DNA of 64,000 nucleotides from Lentisphaerae bacterium GWF2_50_93 (GCA_001804815.1 MHBI01000071.1:62001-126000); one strand, 5' to 3'. Positions 17,072 to 25,993 are shown, counted from the stretch's first letter. Numbers and translations: made by a program. Notes: generated by a model not told the origin, from the letters alone.

Positions 17072-17100
17072 GTTTCTTTTTTCCTTATCCTTTATGATTT

Positions 17101-18258
17101 CTATTTCTTGTTGAATGATGCCGCGAAGTCCGCATCACCTTTTTTGACTTCCTTCTTATATTTCGATGTCTTGATCAGCCCGTTGAGGAGCTTCGCGTAC
17201 TCAGCCGCATTGAGCGGAAGATCGACTGTCTTCCCCTTCATCGAGGAAAGTATCATCGCGTTCGCCAGTTCGATCGAGTTGAGGCCTTCCTCGCCGCGCA
17301 CGATCAGCTTATCACCGTGGAGTGCAGCCTTTGTAAACGCCTCGATGATCCTCTGGTGTGTGGCGCCCTGGGCCCTGTACGGGATATCGACGTTCCAGCA
17401 TGCTGGTCCTTCAAACTGCTTGTCAGTCGTCATGCAATATTTGCTGAGAGGCACCTCAAGCCTGTTGAACAGGATCTTGCCGTTCTCCACCAGCACCCGT
17501 CCGCGCTCGCAGGTTATCTCGAGACGGTTCGTTCCGGGGGCGTCGCCTGTTGTCGTTATGAAAACTGCGGAGGCGCCGTTCGGATATTCGCAATATGCCG
17601 TGACATTGTCTTCGACTTCTATCTTATGGTATTTCCCGAGATCGCAGAATGCCCTTACCTTTGACGGCATTCCGAAGAACCACTGGAACAGGTCGAGGTT
17701 GTGAGGGCACTGGTTGAACAGGACGCCGCCGCCCTCGCCTCTCCATGTCGCACGCCATCCGCCCGAATCATAGTATCTCTGGCTCCTGAACCAGTTCGTG
17801 ATGATCCAGTTTATCCTGCGGACTTCACCGAACTCGCCGGAGCTGAGAAGCTCCTTCAGCTTCATGTACATACCGTCAGTCCTCTGCTGGAACATGATTC
17901 CGAAAAGAAGATCCTTGCGCTTGTTGTGCGCCTCGATCATCCTGACCGCATCCGCCTTGTGGACAGCTACTGGTTTCTCCGTCAGGACATGTATCCCGTT
18001 CTTGAACGCCTCGATCGCTATCGTCGTATGATCGAAATGCGGCGTGGCGATGATAACTGCATCGACATCGCCTGACTTTATCAGGTCAGATGAATTGTAG
18101 TACGCCTTGACGCCAGCCTTCTCTGCATTCTTGTCGGCCTTCTCCCTGTCGATATCGCAGATGGCGGTCAGCTTCGCTCCGGGGGTCTCCTTGACGAACC
18201 CCATGTGCGGGCCTCCCATATTTCCAATACCGATGATACCAAATCTCACTTCCTTCAT
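17101..18258 (-). CDS. Gfo/Idh/MocA-family oxidoreductase
   Basis: NAD(P)-dependent dehydrogenase of sugars or polyols, about 385 residues. N-terminal Rossmann fold: RFGIIGIGNMGGPHM (glycine-rich nucleotide loop), AICDIDREKAD, DAVIIATPHFDHT and the family motif LTEKPVAV with its lysine. The C-terminal GFO_IDH_MocA-type domain holds GGGVLFNQCPHNLDLFQWFFG, in which the histidine is the usual active-site residue. ATG 18258 is preferred: AAAGGAG lies seven bases upstream, while a possible TTG start two codons earlier overlaps that site. The start follows the GntR regulator stop by two bases, so the regulator and enzyme are coupled. Confidence 0.92.
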   Translation of the reverse strand: MKEVRFGIIGIGNMGGPHMGFVKETPGAKLTAICDIDREKADKNAEKAGVKAYYNSSDLIKSGDVDAVIIATPHFDHTTIAIEAFKNGIHVLTEKPVAVHKADAVRMIEAHNKRKDLLFGIMFQQRTDGMYMKLKELLSSGEFGEVRRINWIITNWFRSQRYYDSGGWRATWRGEGGGVLFNQCPHNLDLFQWFFGMPSKVRAFCDLGKYHKIEVEDNVTAYCEYPNGASAVFITTTGDAPGTNRLEITCERGRVLVENGKILFNRLEVPLSKYCMTTDKQFEGPACWNVDIPYRAQGATHQRIIEAFTKAALHGDKLIVRGEEGLNSIELANAMILSSMKGKTVDLPLNAAEYAKLLNGLIKTSKYKKEVKKGDADFAASFNKK

Positions 18259-18260
18259 CT

Positions 18261-19280
18261 TCAATCTCCTTTCAATAATTTTGGACTTATTTTAATTTTA
18301 AAAGCAACCTTTCTGTTCCTGCCTTTCCTCAAAAGCCACTCTACGGCCTTGTCACCCATCTCTTCCCAAGGCTGCTTCAGCATCCCGACACCTTTCCATC
18401 CGTCGAGCCTGGGCTCGTGGTCGAATGTCAGGAACTTGAAATCTTTGCCTGTCTTCAAGCCAAGACTGTCTGCAATCGTCATCAGGGGATATGCCAGGGG
18501 AATATACGTGGAAAAAACGGCGTCCGGCACCTTTCCCGACTTGAAGAGCCTGGCCGAGACATAATCCAGATCAGCCTTGAAATCCTTGAACTGTTTCTTG
18601 AAGACCATGTCCATGTCCAGATTGATCCCAAGCTCTACGGCAATCTCGAAGAACGCTATCTGCCTTTCGGCGATATACGGGGAATCCGGATTATTCTCGG
18701 GAGTCACAAATGCAATCCATTTGCAGCCTTTGCTGATGAGCCATTTCATGCCGCTGCGGATTCCGTCGTAGGCATCGGTGGTGACATGGTCGAAATCACC
18801 GAATGTCCTGCCGATCAGCAGCTGCGATGCGCCTGCGGAAGCGAGATATTTCATGGCCATCAGCTGCTCGTATGACGGACGCTGCCATATCACGGCATTG
18901 CCAGGCCTGGCTATTTTTCCAAGGCTTGTCTTGATGTCGTTTATATTGTAGAGGTAGCACGGCATGTGCTGCTGTATCTTTGCGGCAAGGTCGGCAGTTT
19001 CGGAATCGGCGCCGGTCCTCAGGCCGTAATTCCCCGCAAGATAGACCTGGTTGATGGCGGAGCTCTCATGTTTGTCGGCTACAAAAGTTCCCGATCCCTG
19101 GCGCGAATAAAGAAATCCATCCTTGGCAAGCTCCATCATCGCCCTGTCGACAGTCCCCCTCGAAAATGAATACCTGTGCATCAGGCTGAAACGCGAAGGG
19201 ATCGCCTCGGATTTCTTAATCCTGCCGCTTTTTATGTCATCAAGGATCTTCTCCTTGAGCAGTTCGACTTTTGAAAACAT
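18261..19280 (-). CDS. GntR-family regulator with LacI-type sensor domain
   Basis: A 339-residue transcription factor. Residues 1-70 are a GntR winged helix (SRFSLMHRYSFSRGTVDRAMMELAKDGFLYSRQGSGTFV has the expected spacing and the QGSGTFV wing). Residues about 100-335 look like a periplasmic-binding-protein/LacI-type effector domain (LIGRTFGDFDHVTTDAYDG, GCKWIAFVTPE, PDAVFSTY, LTFDHEP, QPWEEMGDKAVEWLL), the AraR-like layout. It heads the minus-strand sugar cassette, and AGAGGATTGGA precedes ATG 19280. An inverted repeat 40-70 bp upstream is a candidate autoregulatory operator. Expected ligand: the sugar or phosphate processed by the downstream enzymes. Confidence 0.88.
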   Translation of the reverse strand: MFSKVELLKEKILDDIKSGRIKKSEAIPSRFSLMHRYSFSRGTVDRAMMELAKDGFLYSRQGSGTFVADKHESSAINQVYLAGNYGLRTGADSETADLAAKIQQHMPCYLYNINDIKTSLGKIARPGNAVIWQRPSYEQLMAMKYLASAGASQLLIGRTFGDFDHVTTDAYDGIRSGMKWLISKGCKWIAFVTPENNPDSPYIAERQIAFFEIAVELGINLDMDMVFKKQFKDFKADLDYVSARLFKSGKVPDAVFSTYIPLAYPLMTIADSLGLKTGKDFKFLTFDHEPRLDGWKGVGMLKQPWEEMGDKAVEWLLRKGRNRKVAFKIKISPKLLKGD

Positions 19281-19319
19281 TCCAATCCTCTTTTCTGCGG
19301 ACTAATATCCCATTAAATT

Positions 19320-19350
19320 GATTATTTGCGTAATATCCCTACGCATAATC
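19320..19350. promoter_or_regulatory. Candidate operator of the GntR regulator
   Basis: Imperfect inverted repeat upstream of the regulator start: left arm gattatttgcgta, spacer atatccc, right arm tacgcataatc. The arms match on the other strand apart from two extra bases. Location 40-70 bp before the ATG of a GntR-type gene fits an autoregulatory site. No second copy was seen in the window. Confidence 0.4.
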
Positions 19351-19648
19351 ATAGCATAAAGATGCCTATTTGCCTAATAATAAACAATCTCCTGACGTCC
19401 ATCCTATCCCCGCCGCAAGCAGCGGGGTATTACGGACGGACTCCCACGCCCTTCGGGCGGGCCGGAGATTCTTTATAATGAAAGAAAATAAAAACCGACC
19501 CAACAAAGAGTAAAAAACGATACCAACTATTCTTCTTGATTTATAGTTGATGTAAACGTATTTTAAGAATAAATCTGCGTGTAGATGCGAATGTTTGTGA
19601 GTTTGAGTAGGTACGTGCTTCAGCATGTACCATCTTAATATCTAAAAA

Positions 19649-19677
19649 TGGGACAGGCTAAAGCCCGTCCCTACTTG
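19649..19677. repeat. Dispersed palindrome, copy 2
   Basis: Same element as at 16286-16314, same orientation, immediately upstream of the proC ribosome-binding site. The identity of both copies through about 29 bases suggests recent spread or functional constraint as an RNA hairpin. Confidence 0.65.
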
Positions 19678-19690
19678 TAAGGAAGTCACT

Positions 19691-20494
19691 ATGAAACTGG
19701 CAATCATCGGTTCTGGAAAGATGGCTACGGCCCTGGCCCTTGGAATAATCCGGGAAAAGGTGCTTTCAAAAAATAATATTGTCGCCTCCGACATCATCGA
19801 AGATGCCCGGAAGGCCTTCGAGAATAAAACAGGAATAAAATGCGTCGCATCCTCCTCTGAAGCGCTCAGGGATGCCGACGTAGTCCTGCTGGCGGTGAAA
19901 CCCCAGTCCACGAAGGAGCTCATCCCCGAGATATCAAAATCATGCCAGGGAAAGCTCATCATCTCGATCATGGCCGGCATTCCGCTCCGCAGCCTCTACA
20001 GGTGGTTCGGCTCGAAAAGAGCCGTCCGGACAATGCCCAACACCCCCCTCATGGTCAGCAAAGGCGCCACTGCAATCGCGTGTGGCGACGATGTCTCGGC
20101 GTCCGACAGGGAACTCACTAAAAGTTTCTTCAAGGCCTCCGGCATTGTCTATGAACTTCCAGAATCAAGCATTGATCTTGTCACTGCTTTGAGTGGAAGC
20201 GGGCCAGCGTTCGCATTCGAATACGTACAGGCGATGGTTGATGCCGCTGAAAAACTCGGAATGGACAAGGAAGTCGCCTTGGAGCTGACGGTCCAGACAG
20301 TGTCCGGCGCCGCCGAGATGCTGAAGCAGAAGATGGGGACTCCCGACGAACTGAGGAATGCCGTCACTTCAAAAGGCGGAACGACCGCGGCAGGTCTTGC
20401 CGTCCTTGAAAAAGCCAATTTCCGCAAGATTGTCCACGAAGTCATACAGGCAGCAGAAAATCGTTCCAAGGAACTCGGTAAACTTTCTGACTGA
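19691..20494 (+). CDS. proC: Pyrroline-5-carboxylate reductase
   Basis: Last enzyme of proline biosynthesis, reducing 1-pyrroline-5-carboxylate with NAD(P)H. 267 residues, the normal length. N-terminal Rossmann fold AIIGSGKMATALALGII; DVVLLAVKPQ; the conserved RTMPNTPLMVSKGATAI stretch; and the C-terminal P5CR signature region ALSGSGPAFAFEYVQAMVDAAEKLGM with LRNAVTSKGGTTAAGLAVLE, which forms the dimer interface and substrate site. AAGGAAG precedes ATG 19691. It stands alone; proA and proB are not nearby. Confidence 0.96.
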   Translation: MKLAIIGSGKMATALALGIIREKVLSKNNIVASDIIEDARKAFENKTGIKCVASSSEALRDADVVLLAVKPQSTKELIPEISKSCQGKLIISIMAGIPLRSLYRWFGSKRAVRTMPNTPLMVSKGATAIACGDDVSASDRELTKSFFKASGIVYELPESSIDLVTALSGSGPAFAFEYVQAMVDAAEKLGMDKEVALELTVQTVSGAAEMLKQKMGTPDELRNAVTSKGGTTAAGLAVLEKANFRKIVHEVIQAAENRSKELGKLSD

Positions 20495-20511
20495 TAAGGG
20501 CTAAAAAAAGA

Positions 20512-20598
20512 TGGTGCCGACAATAGGATTTGAACCTACACCCCATTGCTGGGACTACGCCCTGAACGTAGCGCGTCTGCCAATTCCGCCATGTCGGC
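20512..20598 (-). tRNA. tRNA-Leu (CAG)
   Basis: An 87-base tRNA on the minus strand with encoded CCA (20512-20514). The acceptor arm GCCGACA/TGTCGGC pairs perfectly (20598-20592 with 20522-20516) and the discriminator is A. D-arm GGCGGAATTGGCAGACGC, anticodon stem CTACG/CGTAG with loop TTCAGGG giving anticodon CAG (20562-20564), a long variable arm TCCCAGCAATGGGG typical of type II leucine tRNAs, and T-loop GTTCAAATC. It reads CUG codons. It lies opposite to proC and recJ. Confidence 0.96.
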
Positions 20599-20910
20599 AT
20601 GTAAAGATTGGATGACCGGGCGATTGGATAATCGGATGACTGCCTTGTAAACTGTCAATCCAGAAATCTCAAACCGCGTTTCTACCCATTCTTCAGGGCC
20701 TTTATTTTATTCCATTTCCTTTTTTTTGCAAGCAGGAACATCATTTTCGGACAAATCAATTTTCAAACCGGACCTGGCCGCCTGCCAGCATACAAATATT
20801 TCACGTTGCACACCAAGCACTTGTGGTTATTTTTTTCTTTGTATGCTTCGTGGTTTTTAAATTCGTTTTCAGGGACTATTTTATAATTAATAATAAAAAC
20901 GGTTGAGGTA
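20599..20910. other. AT-rich gap with inverted repeat, upstream of recJ
   Basis: No gene seen. The gap must contain the promoters of tRNA-Leu (minus) and recJ (plus). An inverted repeat agcatacaaa (20787-20796) / tttgtatgct (20838-20847) encloses a smaller imperfect stem around caccaag/cttgtgg. The last 50 bp before recJ are very AT-rich, with an extended TATAAT-like tattttataattaat. Confidence 0.4.
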
Positions 20911-22623
20911 ATGGGTAAATACTTATGGAAATTAGCTGATATTCCTGAACAAAAATTACGAGAACTGATGTCAAGGCTGAATTGTTCGCGGCCATTGGCT
21001 TTGTTCTTCGCAGCTAGGGGAATTAATCACAGCTCCGCTGACACCTTCTTCCAGACCCCGCTCCAGGGACTTGGAGATCCCTATCGTATTCCTGGGATGA
21101 AAGAATCCGCAAAGCGCCTCTGGGACGCAATCCGCATAAAAGAGAAAATCCTGATCCATGGCGACTATGACACCGACGGCGTGACTGCCGCCGCCCTGCT
21201 CTACTGGGTTTTATCTGAAAATGGCGCCGACGTATCATGCTTCCTCCCTGACAGGTTCGACGATGGCTACGGATTCACAGTTGATTCACTTGCAAAGGCG
21301 CTGGCTGAAAGCAACTACAAGCTGATAGTAACCGTAGACTGCGGCATAACCAGCCTGGAAACAATTGCCGTCGCCAAGACCAGAGGTGTCGATGTGATCG
21401 TCACAGACCATCACGAACCCAAGGAAACCCTGCCTGATGCGTTTTCGGTGATCAATCCAAAAATCCATCCCGACCTCTCCGATCTGCAGATTCTGGCAGG
21501 TGTGGGTATTTCGTTCAAGCTATGCCATGCGTTCATCAAGTATGGAAGGGAAACTCTCTGCCTCGACGAAAAGTTCGATCTGAAGGACGGCCTTGATCTC
21601 GTAGCGCTTGGAACTGTCGCCGACATCGTTCCGCTCAACGGTGAAAACCGCATACTTGTAAGGAACGGCCTTAAGGTACTGAGCAAGCAGGTACGGCCGG
21701 GAATCCGCGCATTGTGCGAACTTGCCGGACTTAATGCCGACATAAAAGCTTCCGACATCACTTACTGTCTTGCACCGCGTCTGAATGCCGCAGGCAGGCT
21801 TGGTAATGCGAAAGTCGCATTCGATCTGCTCAACACCGGGAACATCATCGAGGCATACAGGCTAGCGGAACAGCTTGAGGATTTCAACCGCAAGAGACAG
21901 AGCAAGGAAGAAGCAATAATCACAGAGGCAAACGAGCACCTTAAATCCAAGATGGACCTGAAGGAATGCTGTTCGATCCTCGTTTCAGGTTCAAACTGGC
22001 ACCAGGGGGTGATTGGAATAGTTGCATCCCGTTTTGCAAAGGAATACAACAGGCCGGCCATCGTCTTCAGCATCAACGGCGACGTGGCCCTTGGCTCAGG
22101 CAGGAGCGTTGAAAACGTAAACCTGCTGGACATACTCGCCGAGTGCAAGGATCTCCTGGACAGGTTTGGAGGCCATCCCATGGCGGCCGGACTATGCCTC
22201 AGGACTGAAAATATTCCCGAGTTCAACAAACGATTCGAACAGGCCGTCCAAAACCATACGGGGAAAAAACTTGCGATCCCGCGTCTCGACATCGACGGGG
22301 AGGTGGACATGAGCGAGTTAAACGGCGATTTCTTCTCACTGCTTGAGAAACTTGAACCTTTTGGCTACTGCAATTCCCAGCCTCTCTTCAGGATAAACGG
22401 CCTTCAGCCGTTCAAGATCGCGCCGGCAGCCTCATCCCACAGCCGTGGCTTCCTAAAGGACAAGAGGGAGAACATCCTCCAGTTCATAGCGTTCAACAGG
22501 AATGTCGGCACGCTTCCGTCCCAGTCATTATGGGATGTAGTCGCATCACCGCAGATAAACAAGTTCAGGGGCGAGAGCATCCCCCAGCTGCAGATACTGG
22601 ACTTGTGCCAGAGCGAACAGTAG
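20911..22623 (+). CDS. recJ: Single-strand-specific 5'-3' exonuclease RecJ
   Basis: 570-residue DHH-family exonuclease used in recombination and mismatch repair. Motifs are in order: ILIHGDYDTDGVTAAALLYWVL (motif I with catalytic aspartates), LIVTVDCGIT, VIVTDHHEPKE (the DHH motif), LVALGTVADIVPL, then the DHHA1 domain with SGSNWHQGVIGIVASR and DRFGGHPMAAGL, and a C-terminal OB-like region. It starts at ATG 20911 with a weak GAGG upstream. Followed by rnc on the same strand after an 85-bp gap of low-complexity sequence. Confidence 0.96.
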   Translation: MGKYLWKLADIPEQKLRELMSRLNCSRPLALFFAARGINHSSADTFFQTPLQGLGDPYRIPGMKESAKRLWDAIRIKEKILIHGDYDTDGVTAAALLYWVLSENGADVSCFLPDRFDDGYGFTVDSLAKALAESNYKLIVTVDCGITSLETIAVAKTRGVDVIVTDHHEPKETLPDAFSVINPKIHPDLSDLQILAGVGISFKLCHAFIKYGRETLCLDEKFDLKDGLDLVALGTVADIVPLNGENRILVRNGLKVLSKQVRPGIRALCELAGLNADIKASDITYCLAPRLNAAGRLGNAKVAFDLLNTGNIIEAYRLAEQLEDFNRKRQSKEEAIITEANEHLKSKMDLKECCSILVSGSNWHQGVIGIVASRFAKEYNRPAIVFSINGDVALGSGRSVENVNLLDILAECKDLLDRFGGHPMAAGLCLRTENIPEFNKRFEQAVQNHTGKKLAIPRLDIDGEVDMSELNGDFFSLLEKLEPFGYCNSQPLFRINGLQPFKIAPAASSHSRGFLKDKRENILQFIAFNRNVGTLPSQSLWDVVASPQINKFRGESIPQLQILDLCQSEQ

Positions 22624-22708
22624 ACGAAATAAAGATTTGGGAAACTCGAAACCAGTAATTTGTAATTGGCAATTAAAAAAACAGACAATCGGGAATCGGC
22701 AATCGGAA

Positions 22709-23437
22709 ATGTTCGACGGTCTTCCAAAACTTGAAGAGATCGGATATGACTTCAAAAAGAAGGAATTGCTTCTTGAAGCATTGACCCACCGTTCCTATTC
22801 TGTCGAGAAAGGCTTCAACTACGACAACCAGAGGCTGGAGTTCCTTGGCGATGCCGTGATACAGATCATAATAACCGATTATCTTTTCGCCAGATATCCG
22901 ATGCACGACGAAGGTCTTCTCACGAAAATGCGTTCCGCTCTGAACCAGCAGAGCACTCTTGCGAACTTCGCAAAAAACATCTCCCTTGGCTCTTTCCTGA
23001 AACTCGGAAAGGGCGAATCCAAGGCAAAAGGGAATGACAGGAATTCCACGCTGTGCGATGCTTTCGAGGCGCTTGCCGGAGCCATTTATCTCGATGGAGG
23101 CATGGACTCCGCGAGGAATTTCCTTGTACCGCTGATAGACGATCTCTATCCATCCCCGGAACTGCTGCTGCAGATAGCCAATCCAAAAGGATACCTGCAG
23201 GAATACACACAGAAGAAATGGGGTACGAAACCGTTATACAAGATCGAGGAGACAAGCGGTCCGGAACATCAGAAGTCTTTCAGCGTTTCCGTGACAGTGA
23301 ACAATCTCCTCGTAGGAAATGGGACTGCATCGAGCCGCAAGTCGGCAGAAAGCATGGCCGCCGAAAGCGCCATGAGGAATCTGGCTGATTCCCAGGCTCC
23401 AGATCCGAAATCTGAAAGCATCGGTCTGACACCATGA
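22709..23437 (+). CDS. rnc: Ribonuclease III
   Basis: Double-strand-specific endoribonuclease that processes rRNA and mRNA. About 242 residues. The catalytic domain carries the signature NQRLEFLGDAVIQ and the second acidic pair in DAFEALAGAIYLD; the C-terminal dsRNA-binding domain starts near 165 (NPKGYLQEYTQKKWG ... VGNGTASSRKSAESMAAESAM). The frame is open upstream to 22637, but those 24 codons translate low-complexity intergenic DNA (repeats of the type ggcaat, aatcgg), so ATG 22709 (MFDGLPKLEE) is taken as the start. The stop overlaps the next ATG by four bases. Confidence 0.94.
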   Translation: MFDGLPKLEEIGYDFKKKELLLEALTHRSYSVEKGFNYDNQRLEFLGDAVIQIIITDYLFARYPMHDEGLLTKMRSALNQQSTLANFAKNISLGSFLKLGKGESKAKGNDRNSTLCDAFEALAGAIYLDGGMDSARNFLVPLIDDLYPSPELLLQIANPKGYLQEYTQKKWGTKPLYKIEETSGPEHQKSFSVSVTVNNLLVGNGTASSRKSAESMAAESAMRNLADSQAPDPKSESIGLTP

Positions 23438-24555
23438 GAGAGGCATTCACGCTCCTTTATCCGGAAAAGATCATCTTCGGCAGGGACTCCTTGAAACAGC
23501 TGCGCCAGCACCTCCCTAAAAACCCGAAGATACTTCTAGTGACGGGAAAGCATGTGATGCAATCCGGAAAGTCAGAAGAGATCATGAATATGCTTTCCGA
23601 GCTCGACATAATTGAATTTACAGGAATTCCATCCGAACCTCCATTATCCTCCGTCGATGAGATTGCCGGCATTGGCAGGTCGGAGGAAGTGACAGCTGTC
23701 ATTGCCGTAGGAGGCGGCAGTGCAATTGATGCCGCAAAGGCGGCTGCAATGCTTATACCGAAGGAAGGCGGCTGCCACGAATACTTCTATTCGAGGAGAA
23801 AGATTGAATCGAAAGGTCTTTTCTTCGCGGCGATACCGACAACTGCCGGCACCGGTGCTGAAATAACAGCGAACTCAGTGCTTACCGATCCCGAGACGAA
23901 AATAAAGAAATCAATAAGGAGTCCGTTCATGGTTCCGGATCTGGCCCTTGTTGATCCGCTGCTTACATTGGACGCACCTCGGGGCCTGACTGCGGCGAGC
24001 GGCCTCGACGCACTTATCCAGGCCGTTGAATCATTCACTTCGGCAGATGCGAATGCCGTCTCGCGGGCGCTGGCGGAAGACGCGGCCGGAATCATTTTCC
24101 ACAGCCTTCCAAAAGCCCATGCCAATGGCGGTGATATCGAGGCGCGCACAGAAATGGCCAGGGGTAGCCTTCTCTCGGCGATGGCTTTTTCTCAGAGCGG
24201 CCTTGGCGCAGTGCACGGACTTGCACATCCAATCGGCGCACTTCTCGGGATCCCCCACGGGGTGGTCTGCGCCATACTCCTTGTGCCTGTCCTTGAATGG
24301 AACATGCCAGTATCCGCAGACGACTACAGCAGGCTCTCGTCGAAATGCGGCCTTGACGGCGCGGCAGATTTCATCCGGGGTGCAGGAGAGCTTTGCTCAA
24401 GCCTTAATATTCCGTCCGGCCTTTCCTCTTTTGGATTGAAGGAGGAGCATTTCCCCTTCATCATCAAGAACTGCAGGAGCAGAAGCATGGATTGCAACCC
24501 GAGGGAAATGCCCGACTCCGGCATAGTGAAACTCCTTGGACAAATGCTTAGCTGA
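23434..24555 (+). CDS. Iron-containing alcohol dehydrogenase
   Basis: Group III metal-dependent alcohol dehydrogenase, 373 residues. The nucleotide-binding motif is AVIAVGGGSAIDAAKAAAM; the helix TTAGTGAEITANSVLTDPE follows. The iron ligands sit in the usual places: the ALVDP region and the histidines of VHGLAHPIGALLGIPHGVVCAILL. It is coupled to rnc by an ATGA overlap, which is probably incidental. The substrate cannot be assigned; family members act on butanol, propanediol, glycerol, maleylacetate and others. A zinc-type alcohol dehydrogenase is at 58060, so this genome has both kinds. Confidence 0.92.
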   Translation: MREAFTLLYPEKIIFGRDSLKQLRQHLPKNPKILLVTGKHVMQSGKSEEIMNMLSELDIIEFTGIPSEPPLSSVDEIAGIGRSEEVTAVIAVGGGSAIDAAKAAAMLIPKEGGCHEYFYSRRKIESKGLFFAAIPTTAGTGAEITANSVLTDPETKIKKSIRSPFMVPDLALVDPLLTLDAPRGLTAASGLDALIQAVESFTSADANAVSRALAEDAAGIIFHSLPKAHANGGDIEARTEMARGSLLSAMAFSQSGLGAVHGLAHPIGALLGIPHGVVCAILLVPVLEWNMPVSADDYSRLSSKCGLDGAADFIRGAGELCSSLNIPSGLSSFGLKEEHFPFIIKNCRSRSMDCNPREMPDSGIVKLLGQMLS

Positions 24556-24655
24556 CTCCTACCTATACCCAGTAGTAATGATTTATCCCCATGATTCTTG
24601 CAAACATCCCTTTTTAAAATAGTTTATTCAATCTTAAAAAGGAAGTTTTCACTTA

Positions 24656-25045
24656 ATGAAAAAGATTCTTATCCTCGATGACGAAAAGTCATTGCGTTTT
24701 ATTCTCAGAAACATCATAGAACGGACAGGCAAATACGAGATATTCGAGTCTGAATCCCTGCAGGAAGCAGTCACGCTGTGCAAGGAAAATAAATTCGACG
24801 CCATATTCCTGGATCATAACGTAAGCGACGGAGTCGGCTGGCAGATCGCCGAAGAGATCAGGCGGAATCCAGAACCTTATGGCAGTCCCAAAATAGTCGG
24901 CATGTCAGGAAGCGTTCCATACAACACTGACAGGAAACTTTTCGATTTCTTCATGGAAAAACCATTCAGCGCATGTGAGATCATGCCCAAGATCAGCGGA
25001 ATCCTTGCGGAAAGCAATATGCCTCCGACAGGCATAGATGCTTGA
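24656..25045 (+). CDS. Single-domain response regulator (CheY-like)
   Basis: A 129-residue receiver domain with no output domain. Acidic pocket D8/D9 (LILDDEKS), phospho-acceptor D53 (AIFLDHNVSDG), the switch serine in VGMSGSVPYN and the conserved lysine in FFMEKPFS are all present, so phosphorylation is expected. AAGGAAG stands upstream of the start. No histidine kinase is adjacent; the nearest in the window is at 52102. It may be a phosphorelay intermediate or act by protein contact. Confidence 0.9.
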   Translation: MKKILILDDEKSLRFILRNIIERTGKYEIFESESLQEAVTLCKENKFDAIFLDHNVSDGVGWQIAEEIRRNPEPYGSPKIVGMSGSVPYNTDRKLFDFFMEKPFSACEIMPKISGILAESNMPPTGIDA

Positions 25046-25150
25046 TTCCGCCGGCGCGCCATAGCTCCAAATTCCAAGAATCAAGTTAAAAAAACATGCC
25101 CAATTCAAGTATCCCAAAATGCGTATAGCAGACAGGTCTGAAGCCAGTTC

Positions 25151-25993
25151 CTACTCCTCAATCTCAGGCGGCTTCAGGATGACCTGTCCTTCAAACCTCA
25201 AATCGATGGTGGTGGCCGGATTGTTCGACATCTTCCTCTGCTTCAGCGTCTCCTTGAGCACTGACAGCTTCTCGTCCAGCTTTGTCCTCGGGAAGATGGC
25301 GTTCAACGGGATGTCCGACGTAGGCGACATGAAGCTCATCTGCATCTCCTTCGGAGTACTGAGTGTGATCTTGAGTATCTTTATGTCGGGATATTTCTTA
25401 ACCACTATCATTAGCAGTTCAAGCGACTGCTTGAGCTGAGGCATTTCCTCTCCCGGGACAGGTCGTTTGTCGCTCTTGAATCCGGTTATGACAGGAAGAT
25501 TCCTCCGGAGGTTCACGCAGGTCCTGGAATCCATGACGTTTCCGCTGGAATCGACAAGAAGCGTGGAATTGGAATTGTACAGGAAAGCCCTCGGTATCCT
25601 CTCGACAATACTTATAAGCAATGTATCCGGAAGTATCCTTGAGGCCGTGACATTGTCAATGCTCGGCTGCTTGCGGAGGCTGTCGCACACATTCTGCAGG
25701 TTGATTGAAAAGAGATTCGTCCTTCCGGCCTTGACTCCGATGAATTTTTCCATTTCGCCGTCCTTGCCGTTCCACCATCCGCTGCTCCGCACGTCAACAT
25801 GCCTGGTCATGAAGTGCGAGTTTCCGGAAAAGAGGGACTGTTTCGCCATCCAGAAGACAAGAACGAAGCACGCTATGATGATCATCAGCGTTGAAACCAC
25901 CAGGCCTATGCGCATGCCGGGCTTCTTCAGGAAACTGGTCTTGATTTTTTTCTCAGCCATAGTCAATACATGTTTTCGGTGTCTTTGTTTCAC
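25151..25993 (-). CDS. FtsQ/DivIB-like POTRA protein
   Basis: Bitopic membrane protein of about 270-280 residues: short basic cytoplasmic N-terminus, one transmembrane helix (RIGLVVSTLMIIIACFVLVF), then a POTRA-type domain (VKAGRTNLFSINLQNVCDSLRKQPSIDNVTASRILPDTLLISIVER) and the FtsQ-like beta domain with ERIPRAFLYN..STLLVDSSGNVMD. This order matches FtsQ, the divisome protein that recruits FtsL/FtsB. The start is uncertain: GTG 25993 or ATG 25960 (MAEKKIK), neither with a strong ribosome site. It is not beside ftsA, ftsZ or mur genes, which is unusual. A generic POTRA protein is the alternative. Confidence 0.72.
   Translation of the reverse strand: MKQRHRKHVLTMAEKKIKTSFLKKPGMRIGLVVSTLMIIIACFVLVFWMAKQSLFSGNSHFMTRHVDVRSSGWWNGKDGEMEKFIGVKAGRTNLFSINLQNVCDSLRKQPSIDNVTASRILPDTLLISIVERIPRAFLYNSNSTLLVDSSGNVMDSRTCVNLRRNLPVITGFKSDKRPVPGEEMPQLKQSLELLMIVVKKYPDIKILKITLSTPKEMQMSFMSPTSDIPLNAIFPRTKLDEKLSVLKETLKQRKMSNNPATTIDLRFEGQVILKPPEIEE

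Larger units (their letters stand above)
19281..19690. other. Gene-free gap between GntR and proC
   Basis: Besides the candidate operator, the gap holds a GC-rich palindromic block (19395-19470) with hairpins ccccgc-...-gcgggg (19408-19427) and gccc-ttc-gggc (about 19448-19458), then AT-rich sequence, then the second copy of the dispersed 29-base palindrome (19649-19677) just ahead of the proC ribosome site AAGGAAG. A reverse 86-codon frame crosses it but mainly translates the repeat. Confidence 0.5.

Noticed and set aside
19366..19626. 86-codon minus-strand frame
   Set aside because: The C-terminal half is the translation of a GC-rich palindromic repeat and the N-terminal half is low-complexity; not gene-like.
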